Part shown: piece by piece, positions 8,296 through 16,203 of the stretch | How positions within the stretch are numbered: position 1 is the stretch's first letter | Layout: each line of letters begins with the position of its first letter | Assembly: GCA_902524545.1 (NCBI GenBank) | Contig: CABZDW010000002.1 | Span: 56,748 to 120,747 of the forward strand | From: an uncultured Pelagibacteraceae bacterium | Lineage (GTDB): Bacteria; Pseudomonadota; Alphaproteobacteria; Pelagibacterales; Pelagibacteraceae | Direction of reading: 5' to 3' | DNA: 64,000 nucleotides | Translations under genes and position numbers: made by a program | The notes under the pieces: model-generated | Databases searched by the model: none | What the model was told of the DNA's origin: nothing | The model's input: only the letters and a program-made list of their open reading frames with translations

Positions 8296-9663
8296 ATGTC
8301 TTTTTTTTTTAATACTATTTCAAGTTCTAGAAATAAAAGTTTTATTACAGATGGTGAAATCTCGTATGATTATAAAGACATAAATAAAAAAATTAAAAAA
8401 TTAAAAAAAAATTACAAAATAGAAGGACTGATATTAAATATTACCAAAAACACAATTGATTTTTTAATTGGATATCTTTATTTTTTTGAAACTTCTAAAC
8501 CACAACTGTTAATAGATCAGCAAACAGGAGTTAAGAGTATATTGCAATTAATTAGAAGATTTAAGCCAAATTATTTGTTTGTACCCAATAATATAAAAAA
8601 TGAATTTAATTATAAAAAAATTTTCGAGTTTGGAAAATATGTCCTATTAAAAACAAACTTTGGTAAAATTAAAATAAATAAAAATATTGCATTTCTAATG
8701 CCAACATCTGGTAGTACAGGTGATCAAAAATTTGCGAAAATCTCTTTTGACAATATAAAGAGTAATACCAAAAATATAATTAAATATCTTAAGTTAAAAA
8801 ATAATGATTGCACGATAACCACACTTCAACCATCTTATTCTTATGGTATGTCGATATTGAACACTCACATACTCGCAAAATCTTCAATTATTCTCACTGA
8901 TAAAACATTAGTCCAAAAAGAGTTTTGGGAACTTTATAAAAAGTTTCCAGTTACTAACTTTAATGGTGTACCTATTTTGTACGAATTCATGATTAAATTC
9001 GGATTAAACAATTTTGATAAAGATAATCTTAAATTTCTTACATCTGCAGGAGGCGCTTTAGATCAAAAGACTTTAATAGAAATTATTAAATTTTGTGAAG
9101 AAAATAAAATAAAATATTATTCAATGTATGGTCAAACTGAAGCATCTCCAAGAATTTCATATTTGTTATATCCTAAATATAAAAACAAAATTGGAAGCAT
9201 TGGTAAGGTGATTCAAGGTGGGAGTTTATTAATTAAGAAAAATGAAATTATTTATAAAGGTAGCAATATATTTGGTGGCTATTCAAACGGACACAAAGAT
9301 TTAAAAAGATTTAAAAAAAATGGCATTCTTAAAACTGGTGACATTGGCTATCAAGACAATGATGGTTTTATTTTTATTACAGGAAGAAGTAAAAGAATCG
9401 CTAAACTTTTTGGAGTACGACTTAATCTAGATTTAATAGAAAATAATTTAAAAAATAAAAATATTAAATGTGCAATTATATCTATAAAAAGCAAGGTAAT
9501 AATATTTCATACTAACAAAACTAATAATAAAAAAATATTAAAATATTTGTTCGAAGAGTTTAAAATTATTAAAACAAATGTTGAATTTAAACACATTAAA
9601 CAAATTCCAAAAACAAAGAACAATAAAATAAATTACAATGAATTAGAGAAAAAATTAATATGA
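8296..9663 (+). CDS. Acyl-AMP ligase (ANL superfamily)
   Basis: This adenylate-forming enzyme activates a carboxylic acid with ATP for transfer to CoA or a carrier protein. The core motifs are present: A3 phosphate loop TSGSTGDQK (residues 137-145), A5 YGQTEAS, A7 LKTGDIGY, A8 GRSKRIAKLFGVR, and a late lysine in KTKNNKINY (A10). At 455 aa it is shorter than typical acyl-CoA synthetases, with a compact N-terminus. It is the first gene of a ten-gene operon and overlaps the LuxE-like gene by 4 bases (ATGA). A dedicated ACP sits later in the operon, so an acyl-ACP product is a reasonable inference, but the acid substrate is unknown. Confidence 0.82.
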   Translation: MSFFFNTISSSRNKSFITDGEISYDYKDINKKIKKLKKNYKIEGLILNITKNTIDFLIGYLYFFETSKPQLLIDQQTGVKSILQLIRRFKPNYLFVPNNIKNEFNYKKIFEFGKYVLLKTNFGKIKINKNIAFLMPTSGSTGDQKFAKISFDNIKSNTKNIIKYLKLKNNDCTITTLQPSYSYGMSILNTHILAKSSIILTDKTLVQKEFWELYKKFPVTNFNGVPILYEFMIKFGLNNFDKDNLKFLTSAGGALDQKTLIEIIKFCEENKIKYYSMYGQTEASPRISYLLYPKYKNKIGSIGKVIQGGSLLIKKNEIIYKGSNIFGGYSNGHKDLKRFKKNGILKTGDIGYQDNDGFIFITGRSKRIAKLFGVRLNLDLIENNLKNKNIKCAIISIKSKVIIFHTNKTNNKKILKYLFEEFKIIKTNVEFKHIKQIPKTKNNKINYNELEKKLI

Positions 9664-10712
9664 TTAAAAATAATTTAAGTAATATTTATAATTCAACCAA
9701 AAATAAAAAATATAAAGCTTTATTGGATAAAGTAAAAATATTGAATAAACATCATTTTAATAAATCAGCAGAATATAATAAAATAGTTAAATCACTTTAT
9801 CCAAACTTTGAAAAAATAAAAAAATTAGAAAAACTCCCAATGTTACCAGTTAGATTGTTTAAAAGTTTAGAGCTTAAAAGTATTGAGAATAAAAACATTT
9901 ATAAAATAATGCATTCATCAGGAACATCTGGATCAGGTTTATCGAAAATATATTTAGATAAAGAGAATGCAAAAAAACAAATCGAGGTTCTAAATAAAAT
10001 TTTTTCATCCTCTATTACATCACAAAGACTACCAATGTTGGTAATTTCAAAGAAACCTGAGCATGATAAGGATGCTTTCAATGCTCAAACAGCTGCAATT
10101 TTAGGATTTTCATTATTCAGCAAAAAAAATTTTTATTTGCTAGATAAAAAAAATAATATTGACCTTAAGGAACTTAAAATTTTTAAAGAGTATGTAAAAA
10201 ATAAACCTTTTTTTATATTTGGCTTTACATCAAAAGTTTATGAAAACTTGATATTAAAATTTAATTTTCAAGATAAATTTTTTAAAGACTCTATATTAAT
10301 TCATGGAGGGGGTTGGAAAAAATTAGAAGATATTAAAATATCCAACAGAGAATTTAAAAAGATATTATATAAAAAATTAAAAATTAAAAATATTTATAAT
10401 TATTATGGTTTAATTGAACAGACTGGCTCAATATTTATCGAGTCTCCAATTTGTGGTTATTTTCATACAACGACATATTCTGATATCATTATAAGAGACG
10501 AAAATTTTAATGTCTTAAAAAAAAATCAAAAGGGGTTAATACAGTTAATATCCTCTATTCCAACAAGTTATCCAGGCCACAATATTTTAACTGAAGACTT
10601 AGGCGAAATTATAGGTGAAGATGATTGCAAATGTGGCTTAAAGGGAAAATATTTTAAAGTTTATGGCAGAATTGAAAAAGCAGAAATTAGAGGTTGTAGT
10701 AATTTTACATGA
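9660..10712 (+). CDS. LuxE-like acyl-protein synthetase/acyltransferase
   Basis: This is a member of the LuxE/acyl-protein synthetase family (PF04443), which adenylates a fatty acid, takes it on a cysteine, and passes it to the LuxC reductase. The adenylation loop HSSGTSGSG is at residues 85-93, and NYYGLIEQTGS is the family's A5-like region. The C-terminus reads GRIEKAEIRGCSNFT, with Cys346 in the place of the acyl-accepting cysteine near the C-terminus of bioluminescence LuxE. At 350 aa it has normal LuxE length. Start and stop overlap both neighbours by 4 bases. No luciferase genes are nearby, so the role is metabolic rather than light production. Confidence 0.85.
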   Translation: MIKNNLSNIYNSTKNKKYKALLDKVKILNKHHFNKSAEYNKIVKSLYPNFEKIKKLEKLPMLPVRLFKSLELKSIENKNIYKIMHSSGTSGSGLSKIYLDKENAKKQIEVLNKIFSSSITSQRLPMLVISKKPEHDKDAFNAQTAAILGFSLFSKKNFYLLDKKNNIDLKELKIFKEYVKNKPFFIFGFTSKVYENLILKFNFQDKFFKDSILIHGGGWKKLEDIKISNREFKKILYKKLKIKNIYNYYGLIEQTGSIFIESPICGYFHTTTYSDIIIRDENFNVLKKNQKGLIQLISSIPTSYPGHNILTEDLGEIIGEDDCKCGLKGKYFKVYGRIEKAEIRGCSNFT

Positions 10713-11881
10713 TAAAAATACACAATATAAACTCTATAATTTCAAACAAGATAAAACCTAAAAAACTAAAACCTTTTGATGACAAAATGATAAATTTTTT
10801 GTCAGAGTTGTCAACTCGTGTGACTAAATCAACCGAGGCAAAAAAAAATCCAGAAATTATGAGTTTTGCATTTTGGATTAGAAGAAACAATTTAATCAAA
10901 TTGAAAAAAAAATATGAAATAAAAAAATTAAACAAAAGAAAAGGAGTGGGATTGTTATTTCATATACCACCATCAAATATAGTATCGAATTTTGCTTACT
11001 CACTAATTTTTGGACTACTATCAGGAAACACTAATATAATTCGTTTACCAGAAAAGTCAGAGTTAATGGCTAAAGTATTAATCAAATCCATGAATAACAT
11101 AAAAAAAATAAGACTTGATATAAGCAAATATATTTATTTTATTAAAAATTATACAGATGATGATCGCTCTAATCGTTTGTCAAGTATTTCTGATGCAAGA
11201 TTAATTTGGGGTGGAGATAAAACAGTTAATTTATTTAAAAAATTTAAAACAAAAAAAGGTTGTAGAAATTTATATTTTACAGATAAATACTCTCTTTCAA
11301 TTTTTGATAGCAATAAGGTCACTGTTGCAAATAAAGTAGATTTAGAACATTTGATAAGGAATTTTTATAATGATACTTATCTAGTTGATCAAAATGCTTG
11401 CTCTTCTCCTAATTTAATAATTTGGACTGGAAGTGAAGTAGAAAAGGCAAAAAAAATTTTTTGGTCAAAATTACTTGAAGTAGTAAAAAAAAAATATAAG
11501 CTAAGTTTTTTTTCAGCAGTTGATAAATATACAAGCTCAGCTATATTTTCTGCAAAAAATAATTCCATATCAAATATAATAAATAACGAAAATTTATTAA
11601 TTAGAATTAAGTTAGATAAATTGAACTATAATTTAGAAAACTTTAGGGGAAAATGGGGACTGTTTTATGAATTTTCTAACAAGAATAAATTTAAGGTAAA
11701 TCTCCCTTTTTCAAAAAAGTATCAAACCATAACTTCTTATGGATACTCAAAAAAACAACTAGAAAAATTGAAAAAAAAATCGTACTTATCATCTGTAAAT
11801 AGAATTGTTCAAGTTGGTTTATCAATGGAAATAGATTTATTTTGGGATGGTTACAACATATTATATAAGCTGACAAAATAG
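10709..11881 (+). CDS. LuxC-like acyl-CoA/acyl-protein reductase
   Basis: LuxC-family enzymes reduce an enzyme-bound acyl group to an aldehyde with NADPH. The nucleotide-binding region VGLLFHIPPSNIVSNFAYS (residues about 80-98) and LLSGNTNIIRLPEKSE resemble aldehyde-dehydrogenase folds. The catalytic segment VDQNACSSPN holds the conserved nucleophile at Cys231, and the ACSSP signature is characteristic of LuxC. At 390 aa it is somewhat shorter than luminous LuxC. It overlaps the LuxE-like gene by 4 bases, keeping the LuxE/LuxC partnership. The fate of the aldehyde is the open question of this operon. Downstream transketolase halves could consume it, which is inference. Confidence 0.85.
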   Translation: MIKIHNINSIISNKIKPKKLKPFDDKMINFLSELSTRVTKSTEAKKNPEIMSFAFWIRRNNLIKLKKKYEIKKLNKRKGVGLLFHIPPSNIVSNFAYSLIFGLLSGNTNIIRLPEKSELMAKVLIKSMNNIKKIRLDISKYIYFIKNYTDDDRSNRLSSISDARLIWGGDKTVNLFKKFKTKKGCRNLYFTDKYSLSIFDSNKVTVANKVDLEHLIRNFYNDTYLVDQNACSSPNLIIWTGSEVEKAKKIFWSKLLEVVKKKYKLSFFSAVDKYTSSAIFSAKNNSISNIINNENLLIRIKLDKLNYNLENFRGKWGLFYEFSNKNKFKVNLPFSKKYQTITSYGYSKKQLEKLKKKSYLSSVNRIVQVGLSMEIDLFWDGYNILYKLTK

Positions 11882-11888
11882 AATTTTT

Positions 11889-12347
11889 ATGGAACTAAAT
11901 ATTAATCAAATACTTGAATATCAAAAGAATAGACCTCCATATTTAATGATTGATCATGTAAACAAAGTAGTGCCAGGAAAAAGTGCTGAGGGTTATAAAA
12001 TTTTAAAAAATGATGAGTGGTTTTTTAAAGTTCATTGGGAAAATGATCCAAACATGCCTGGAATGCTCCAGGTAGAAGCTTTGGTTCAAATGTGTGCAAT
12101 GTCTATATTTACAATAGATGGAAATAAAGGAAAAACGGTTTTGTTAGCAAATGTAAATAATGTAAAATTTAAAAAAAAAATTTTACCTGGTGATAAATTA
12201 TTTTTAAAAACTGAAATCAAATTATTCAAAAGAGGAGTCGCAAATTGTTATGGAGAGGGATATGTAAATGACGACTTAGCTTTAAAAGCTGAGTTCACAG
12301 TCGTATTGACAGAAGAAACACAAAAATATATAAGTCAGGTTAAATAA
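11889..12347 (+). CDS. FabZ-like 3-hydroxyacyl-ACP dehydratase (hot-dog fold)
   Basis: This 152-aa single hot-dog domain belongs to the FabZ/FabA family, which removes water from 3-hydroxyacyl-ACP. Family features are PPYLMIDHV near residue 16, HWENDPNMPGMLQVEALVQ with the catalytic pair His49 and Glu63 at the normal 14-residue spacing, and FKKKILPGDKLFLKTEI. The usual GHP/GKP is changed to NDP, unlike housekeeping FabZ. It starts 7 bases after the LuxC-like gene. With the SDR and ACP of the same operon it could complete reduction steps on a private carrier, but no ketosynthase is present. Confidence 0.82.
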   Translation: MELNINQILEYQKNRPPYLMIDHVNKVVPGKSAEGYKILKNDEWFFKVHWENDPNMPGMLQVEALVQMCAMSIFTIDGNKGKTVLLANVNNVKFKKKILPGDKLFLKTEIKLFKRGVANCYGEGYVNDDLALKAEFTVVLTEETQKYISQVK

Positions 12348-12348
12348 A

Positions 12349-13407
12349 ATGCCAATTGCTTCTTCTTTATTAGACAAACCAAGATTAATGAAAAAGCTTA
12401 GAGATTTCTACGCTTACGTCCAAAAAAATGATGGAAAAGTTGGCCAAAAAACCAGAGGTATTGATTTAAATTTTAACAATGCTTGCAATCTGAGATGTAA
12501 ATACTGTTTCACAAATTCTCCAAAAGGAGATCATGTCAAAGAATATTTGGATATAAATGCGATAAGAAAATTAGCTGATGAGGCAGATGAGCTAGGATTT
12601 TTTGAGTTTGATTTACAGGGTGGGGAGTTATTATTACAACCAAAGAAATTATTTCAAGTTCTTGAAGCCATTAGACCTGAAAGATTTTATATGTACTTGA
12701 CAACAAATGGATTTTACTTAGATGAAAAAATGGCAAAAAAGCTTGCTGAGTACAAAGTAAGTAGAGTCTCGGTGAGCATAGATAGTATGGATGAAAAAGT
12801 GCATGACGAGATTAGAGGAAGAAAAGACTCATGGAGACGTGCTCTTGATGGATTAAAACATGTTAAGGATGCCGGGATGGATCCATACTTAAATGTTACA
12901 GTTGGACACTATAATGCAAATACAGATCACTTTAAACAACTTTTAGATTATTCAAGAGACCAGAAATACAAAACTTTGTTGAATGTGGCTGTTCCCTCTG
13001 GAATGTGGCAGAAGATGGACGAAATAATATGTGATGATAATGATAGAGTTTATTTGAGGAAAATAAGAAAAGAATATAAAAATTTAGTGAGAAATATTTG
13101 GAACCCATTTGACAAAAATAATGAAAAAATTTTAGGTTGTACAACAGTTAACAGAGTTTATGTAACTCCGATAGGTGATGTGCTTGTCTGTCCTTATGTT
13201 CACATAAAAATAGGAAATATATTTAAACAGCCTCTAAAAGATATAATTAAATATGGATTTAGTATTAAGTACTTTAACAATCATAGTGATTTATGTTTAG
13301 CAGGTGAAGACAAAGAATTCATAAATAAATTTATGACTTTTCCAGGCCAAACAATTTTTAATCCTGCAAAAGCAGAGGAAATATTTTCTAAAGAAGATTT
13401 TGTTTAA
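12349..13407 (+). CDS. Radical SAM enzyme with SPASM-like C-terminus
   Basis: The cluster-binding motif CNLRCKYC gives Cys46, Cys50 and Cys53 (CxxxCxxC), which hold the [4Fe-4S] that cleaves S-adenosylmethionine. LQGGELLL is the GGE motif, and VSVSIDS and a TIM-barrel pattern follow. The C-terminal part has GCTTVNRVYVTPIGDVLVCPY, then GNIF and a later DLC. This is the layout of a SPASM or twitch auxiliary cluster, but with few visible cysteines. The sequence is less AT-biased in residue choice than its neighbours. SPASM enzymes modify peptides, sugars or carrier-bound groups. Here the target may be an ACP-bound or sugar intermediate. The gene starts 1 base after the FabZ-like stop. Confidence 0.85.
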   Translation: MPIASSLLDKPRLMKKLRDFYAYVQKNDGKVGQKTRGIDLNFNNACNLRCKYCFTNSPKGDHVKEYLDINAIRKLADEADELGFFEFDLQGGELLLQPKKLFQVLEAIRPERFYMYLTTNGFYLDEKMAKKLAEYKVSRVSVSIDSMDEKVHDEIRGRKDSWRRALDGLKHVKDAGMDPYLNVTVGHYNANTDHFKQLLDYSRDQKYKTLLNVAVPSGMWQKMDEIICDDNDRVYLRKIRKEYKNLVRNIWNPFDKNNEKILGCTTVNRVYVTPIGDVLVCPYVHIKIGNIFKQPLKDIIKYGFSIKYFNNHSDLCLAGEDKEFINKFMTFPGQTIFNPAKAEEIFSKEDFV

Positions 13408-14154
13408 ATGCTTCTTAAAAATAAAGTGGCAGTTATTACCGGATCAAACCGTGGTATAGGTAAACAAACTTTAGAAATTTTTTCAAAAAATGGTGCAGAT
13501 GTTATTGCTTGTGTAAGAAAGTCGAGTCATGACTTTATAAAATATACAAAGGAACTCACAAAAGAGACAAAAAATTCAATCGATATAGTAAATTTAGATT
13601 TACAAAGTGAAAATAGTGTCAAAGATGCAATAAAAGAGATTGCATCTATGAACAAAAAAATTGATATTTTGATCAATAATGCAGGTTCTATATTCACTGG
13701 TATTTTTCAAATGACTCCTATTTCAAAACTTAAAGAGATCTTTGAAATAAATTTTTTTTCGCAAAGTATTTTCGTTCAAGGTCTTGTTAAGACTATGATT
13801 AAAAATAAAAGAGGTAGTATTATATACATATCTTCCTCATCAGCGATTGATGCAAATGAGGGGAGAAGCGCTTACTCAGCTTCAAAAGCTGCTATAATTG
13901 CACAAGCCAAAACATTATCAAAAGAACTTGGAGTATTTAATATCAGAGTAAACTGTATAGCCCCCGGGTTGACACAAACAGATATGATGGAAAATAACAC
14001 TCCAGATAATATTTTGGAGGAAGTGAAAAAGACTATACCTTTAAAAAGAGTAGGAGATCCAAGTGAGATTGCGAATGTGGTACTTTTCCTCGGGTCAGAT
14101 CTTTCGACTTATTTAAGTGGGCAAACAATCAGAGTTGATGGAGGGATGAATTAA
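13408..14154 (+). CDS. FabG-like short-chain dehydrogenase/reductase
   Basis: This is a classical SDR of 248 aa with the cofactor loop TGSNRGIG (residues 11-18), NNAGS at about 90-94, and a catalytic Ser143/144, Tyr156 and Lys160 (YSASK). The C-terminal RVNCIAPGLTQTDM and SGQTIRVDGGM match FabG-type 3-oxoacyl-ACP reductases. The ATG follows the radical SAM stop directly, and its stop overlaps the next ATG (TAATG). It could reduce a ketone on an ACP-bound chain or the acyloin that a transketolase would make. Both are inferred from operon context. Confidence 0.85.
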   Translation: MLLKNKVAVITGSNRGIGKQTLEIFSKNGADVIACVRKSSHDFIKYTKELTKETKNSIDIVNLDLQSENSVKDAIKEIASMNKKIDILINNAGSIFTGIFQMTPISKLKEIFEINFFSQSIFVQGLVKTMIKNKRGSIIYISSSSAIDANEGRSAYSASKAAIIAQAKTLSKELGVFNIRVNCIAPGLTQTDMMENNTPDNILEEVKKTIPLKRVGDPSEIANVVLFLGSDLSTYLSGQTIRVDGGMN

Positions 14155-14987
14155 TGGAAAAAAAAAATTTTAAGAATGAAATTACTAATTTTTCTAATGA
14201 TATGAGATCAAATATTTTAGAAATGTCGCTGTCAGCAGGTTCGAGTAGCTCACATTTTGGAGGAGCGTTATCTATAGTTGAAATTTTGTCGACATTATAT
14301 GTATCACAACTGAAATATGATCCTAAAAACCCATTATGGGAAGGCAGAGATAGATTTATTTTAAGTAAAGGTCATGCATGCTTAGCATATTATTCTGCTT
14401 TATGCCAAATAGGATATGTAAAATTTAATGATTTATTAACTTTTGAAAAAGATGACTCAGATTTTTTAGGTCATCCAGTTAAGAATGAAAAACTAGGCAT
14501 AGAATTTTCTAATGGATCTTTAGGAATGGGTTTATCGTTGGGTATTGGTGTTGCATATGCTCTAAAAAAAAAACAACTTGATAATTTTGTTTATGTATTA
14601 ATAGGTGATGGAGAATGTAATGAGGGGTCAGTTTGGGAGGCTGCAATGTCGGCACCTAATCTTAAATTAGATAATTTATATGCTATAATTGACAGAAATA
14701 ATTTTCAGCAGACTGGCTCAAATTCAGAAATTATGAATTTAGATGATTTAAAACTTAAGTGGTCTAGTTTTGGTTGGCATACGGATGAAATAGACGGTCA
14801 TGATATTGAGTCTCTTACAAATTATTTCGATAAATCAAGGAATATTAAAAAACCCAAAGCGTTAATAGCTAACACAATCAAAGGCAAGGGTTTTTCTTTT
14901 TCAGAAAACAATAATGATTGGCATCATAAAATTTTAACTAAATCCACATACGAGAATGCTTTAAAAGAGACAAAAAAAATTAAATAA
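14154..14987 (+). CDS. Transketolase, N-terminal (TPP-binding) subunit
   Basis: This is the thiamine-diphosphate-binding half of a split transketolase (277 aa). The diphosphate/metal motif GDGECNEGSVWEA begins at residue 151 and ends in RNNFQQTG (Asn182/183). SKGHACLAYY (about 71-80) and GSLGMGLSLGIG (121-132) match the family. Its partner, the Pyr domain, is the next gene, one base away. Housekeeping transketolase is encoded separately as a full-length gene at 53029-54960, so this pair is an accessory enzyme. Ketol transfer forms a C-C bond between a two-carbon unit and an aldehyde. In this operon an aldehyde could come from LuxC. Confidence 0.88.
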   Translation: MEKKNFKNEITNFSNDMRSNILEMSLSAGSSSSHFGGALSIVEILSTLYVSQLKYDPKNPLWEGRDRFILSKGHACLAYYSALCQIGYVKFNDLLTFEKDDSDFLGHPVKNEKLGIEFSNGSLGMGLSLGIGVAYALKKKQLDNFVYVLIGDGECNEGSVWEAAMSAPNLKLDNLYAIIDRNNFQQTGSNSEIMNLDDLKLKWSSFGWHTDEIDGHDIESLTNYFDKSRNIKKPKALIANTIKGKGFSFSENNNDWHHKILTKSTYENALKETKKIK

Positions 14988-14988
14988 T

Positions 14989-15957
14989 ATGATAATCAAC
15001 GAAAGAACTATAAAGTCTTGGTCAATAATAGGACCTAGAGCAACTTTCGGTTTGGCAGCATTAGAATTGGTTAAAGAACACCAGAATATGATGATACTCA
15101 CATGTGATGTTTCTACTTCCGCAGGTCTAGATAGATTTAGAAAAACATATGCATCTAACTACTTGGATCTAGGTATAGCTGAACAGAACATGATCGGAGT
15201 AGCCGCTGGTTTGGCAAGCGAAAATTATAATGTCGTTACTACAACGTTCGCACCTTTTCAAACAATAAGATGTTGTGAACAAATAAAAGTTAATTTTGGT
15301 TATATGAAGAATAAAGTTTGTATGGTGGGTTTGGCAAGTGGCTTAATTTTAGGTAATTTAGGTTTTACCCATTGTTGTATTGAAGATGTTGGAATTTTAA
15401 GAACAATTCCAAATATCACAATTATATCTCCAGCAGACTCTTTAGAGACTGTTAAAGCTTTTCAAGCTGCTTTAAAATATGATAGTTCAGTCTATATAAG
15501 ATTAACAGGTGGATCAAATAATCCAATTGTGTATGATAAAGACTATAATTTTGAAATAGGTAAATCAAATATTTTAAAGAATGGATCAGATGTTGCAATA
15601 TTTTCCTCAGGCTCTGTAACATCAGAGTGTTTAAATGCTGCAAAAATTTTAGATGAAAGTAATATTAGTTGTGCAGTTATAAATATGCACACAATCAAAC
15701 CATTTGATAAAAAAACTTTAGAAAAATATCTTAATGTAAAGTTGATCGTAAGTGTTGAGGAACACAATGTAATAGGTGGTTTAGGGTCTGCAATATCAGA
15801 GAGCCTATCTACTTTTGAAAATTCTCCTAGACAAGTGTTTTTAGGTATAAACGACCAATATACAAAAGGCGGAAGTTATAATTTTTTGAAAAAAAAAAAT
15901 GGAATAGACGAAAATAATATTATATCAACCATTAAAAATAATTTTAATGAGCGCTAG
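14989..15957 (+). CDS. Transketolase, C-terminal (pyrimidine-binding) subunit
   Basis: This is the second half of the split transketolase (322 aa). It has the Pyr-domain signature DLGIAEQNMIGVAAGLA with the essential Glu65, TTFAPFQTIRCCEQIK, GLASGLILGNLGFTHCCIEDVG and a C-terminal transketolase domain (VSVEEHNVIGGLGSAISE). A split N/C arrangement is common in accessory and archaeal transketolases and similar to DXS-like enzymes. The end overlaps the start of the ACP gene by 11 bases, so the carrier is probably made in step with it. Donor and acceptor are unknown. Confidence 0.88.
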   Translation: MIINERTIKSWSIIGPRATFGLAALELVKEHQNMMILTCDVSTSAGLDRFRKTYASNYLDLGIAEQNMIGVAAGLASENYNVVTTTFAPFQTIRCCEQIKVNFGYMKNKVCMVGLASGLILGNLGFTHCCIEDVGILRTIPNITIISPADSLETVKAFQAALKYDSSVYIRLTGGSNNPIVYDKDYNFEIGKSNILKNGSDVAIFSSGSVTSECLNAAKILDESNISCAVINMHTIKPFDKKTLEKYLNVKLIVSVEEHNVIGGLGSAISESLSTFENSPRQVFLGINDQYTKGGSYNFLKKKNGIDENNIISTIKNNFNER

Positions 15958-16180
15958 TATATATAAAACAATTTTTGCGAAATCATTATCAATTTCAGAA
16001 AAGTTTGATGAGAATTTAAAGTATAATGAAATTCCTGAGTGGGACTCTATTGCCCACATGACACTTATAGCTGAGTTAGAAAATCAGTTCAATATTTCAC
16101 TAGAGACAGATGACATAATTGATTTCAGTTCTTATAAAAAGGGATTTGAAATTTTAAAGAAATATGATGTTAAAATCTAA
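15947..16180 (+). CDS. Dedicated acyl carrier protein
   Basis: This is a 77-aa acidic helical protein. The phosphopantetheine site is Ser34 in EWDSIAHM, matching the DS motif of carrier proteins, followed by LIAELENQFNISLETDDIIDF, the conserved helix II/III pattern. It is clearly not the housekeeping AcpP, which has a DSLD motif. It overlaps the transketolase C-half gene by 11 bases and is followed by a methyltransferase. It would be charged by the operon's acyl ligase and/or LuxE-like enzyme. It needs a phosphopantetheinyl transferase encoded elsewhere. Confidence 0.85.
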   Translation: MSASIYKTIFAKSLSISEKFDENLKYNEIPEWDSIAHMTLIAELENQFNISLETDDIIDFSSYKKGFEILKKYDVKI

Positions 16181-16203
16181 GATTTCCAAGAATTTTTAGT
16201 TAA

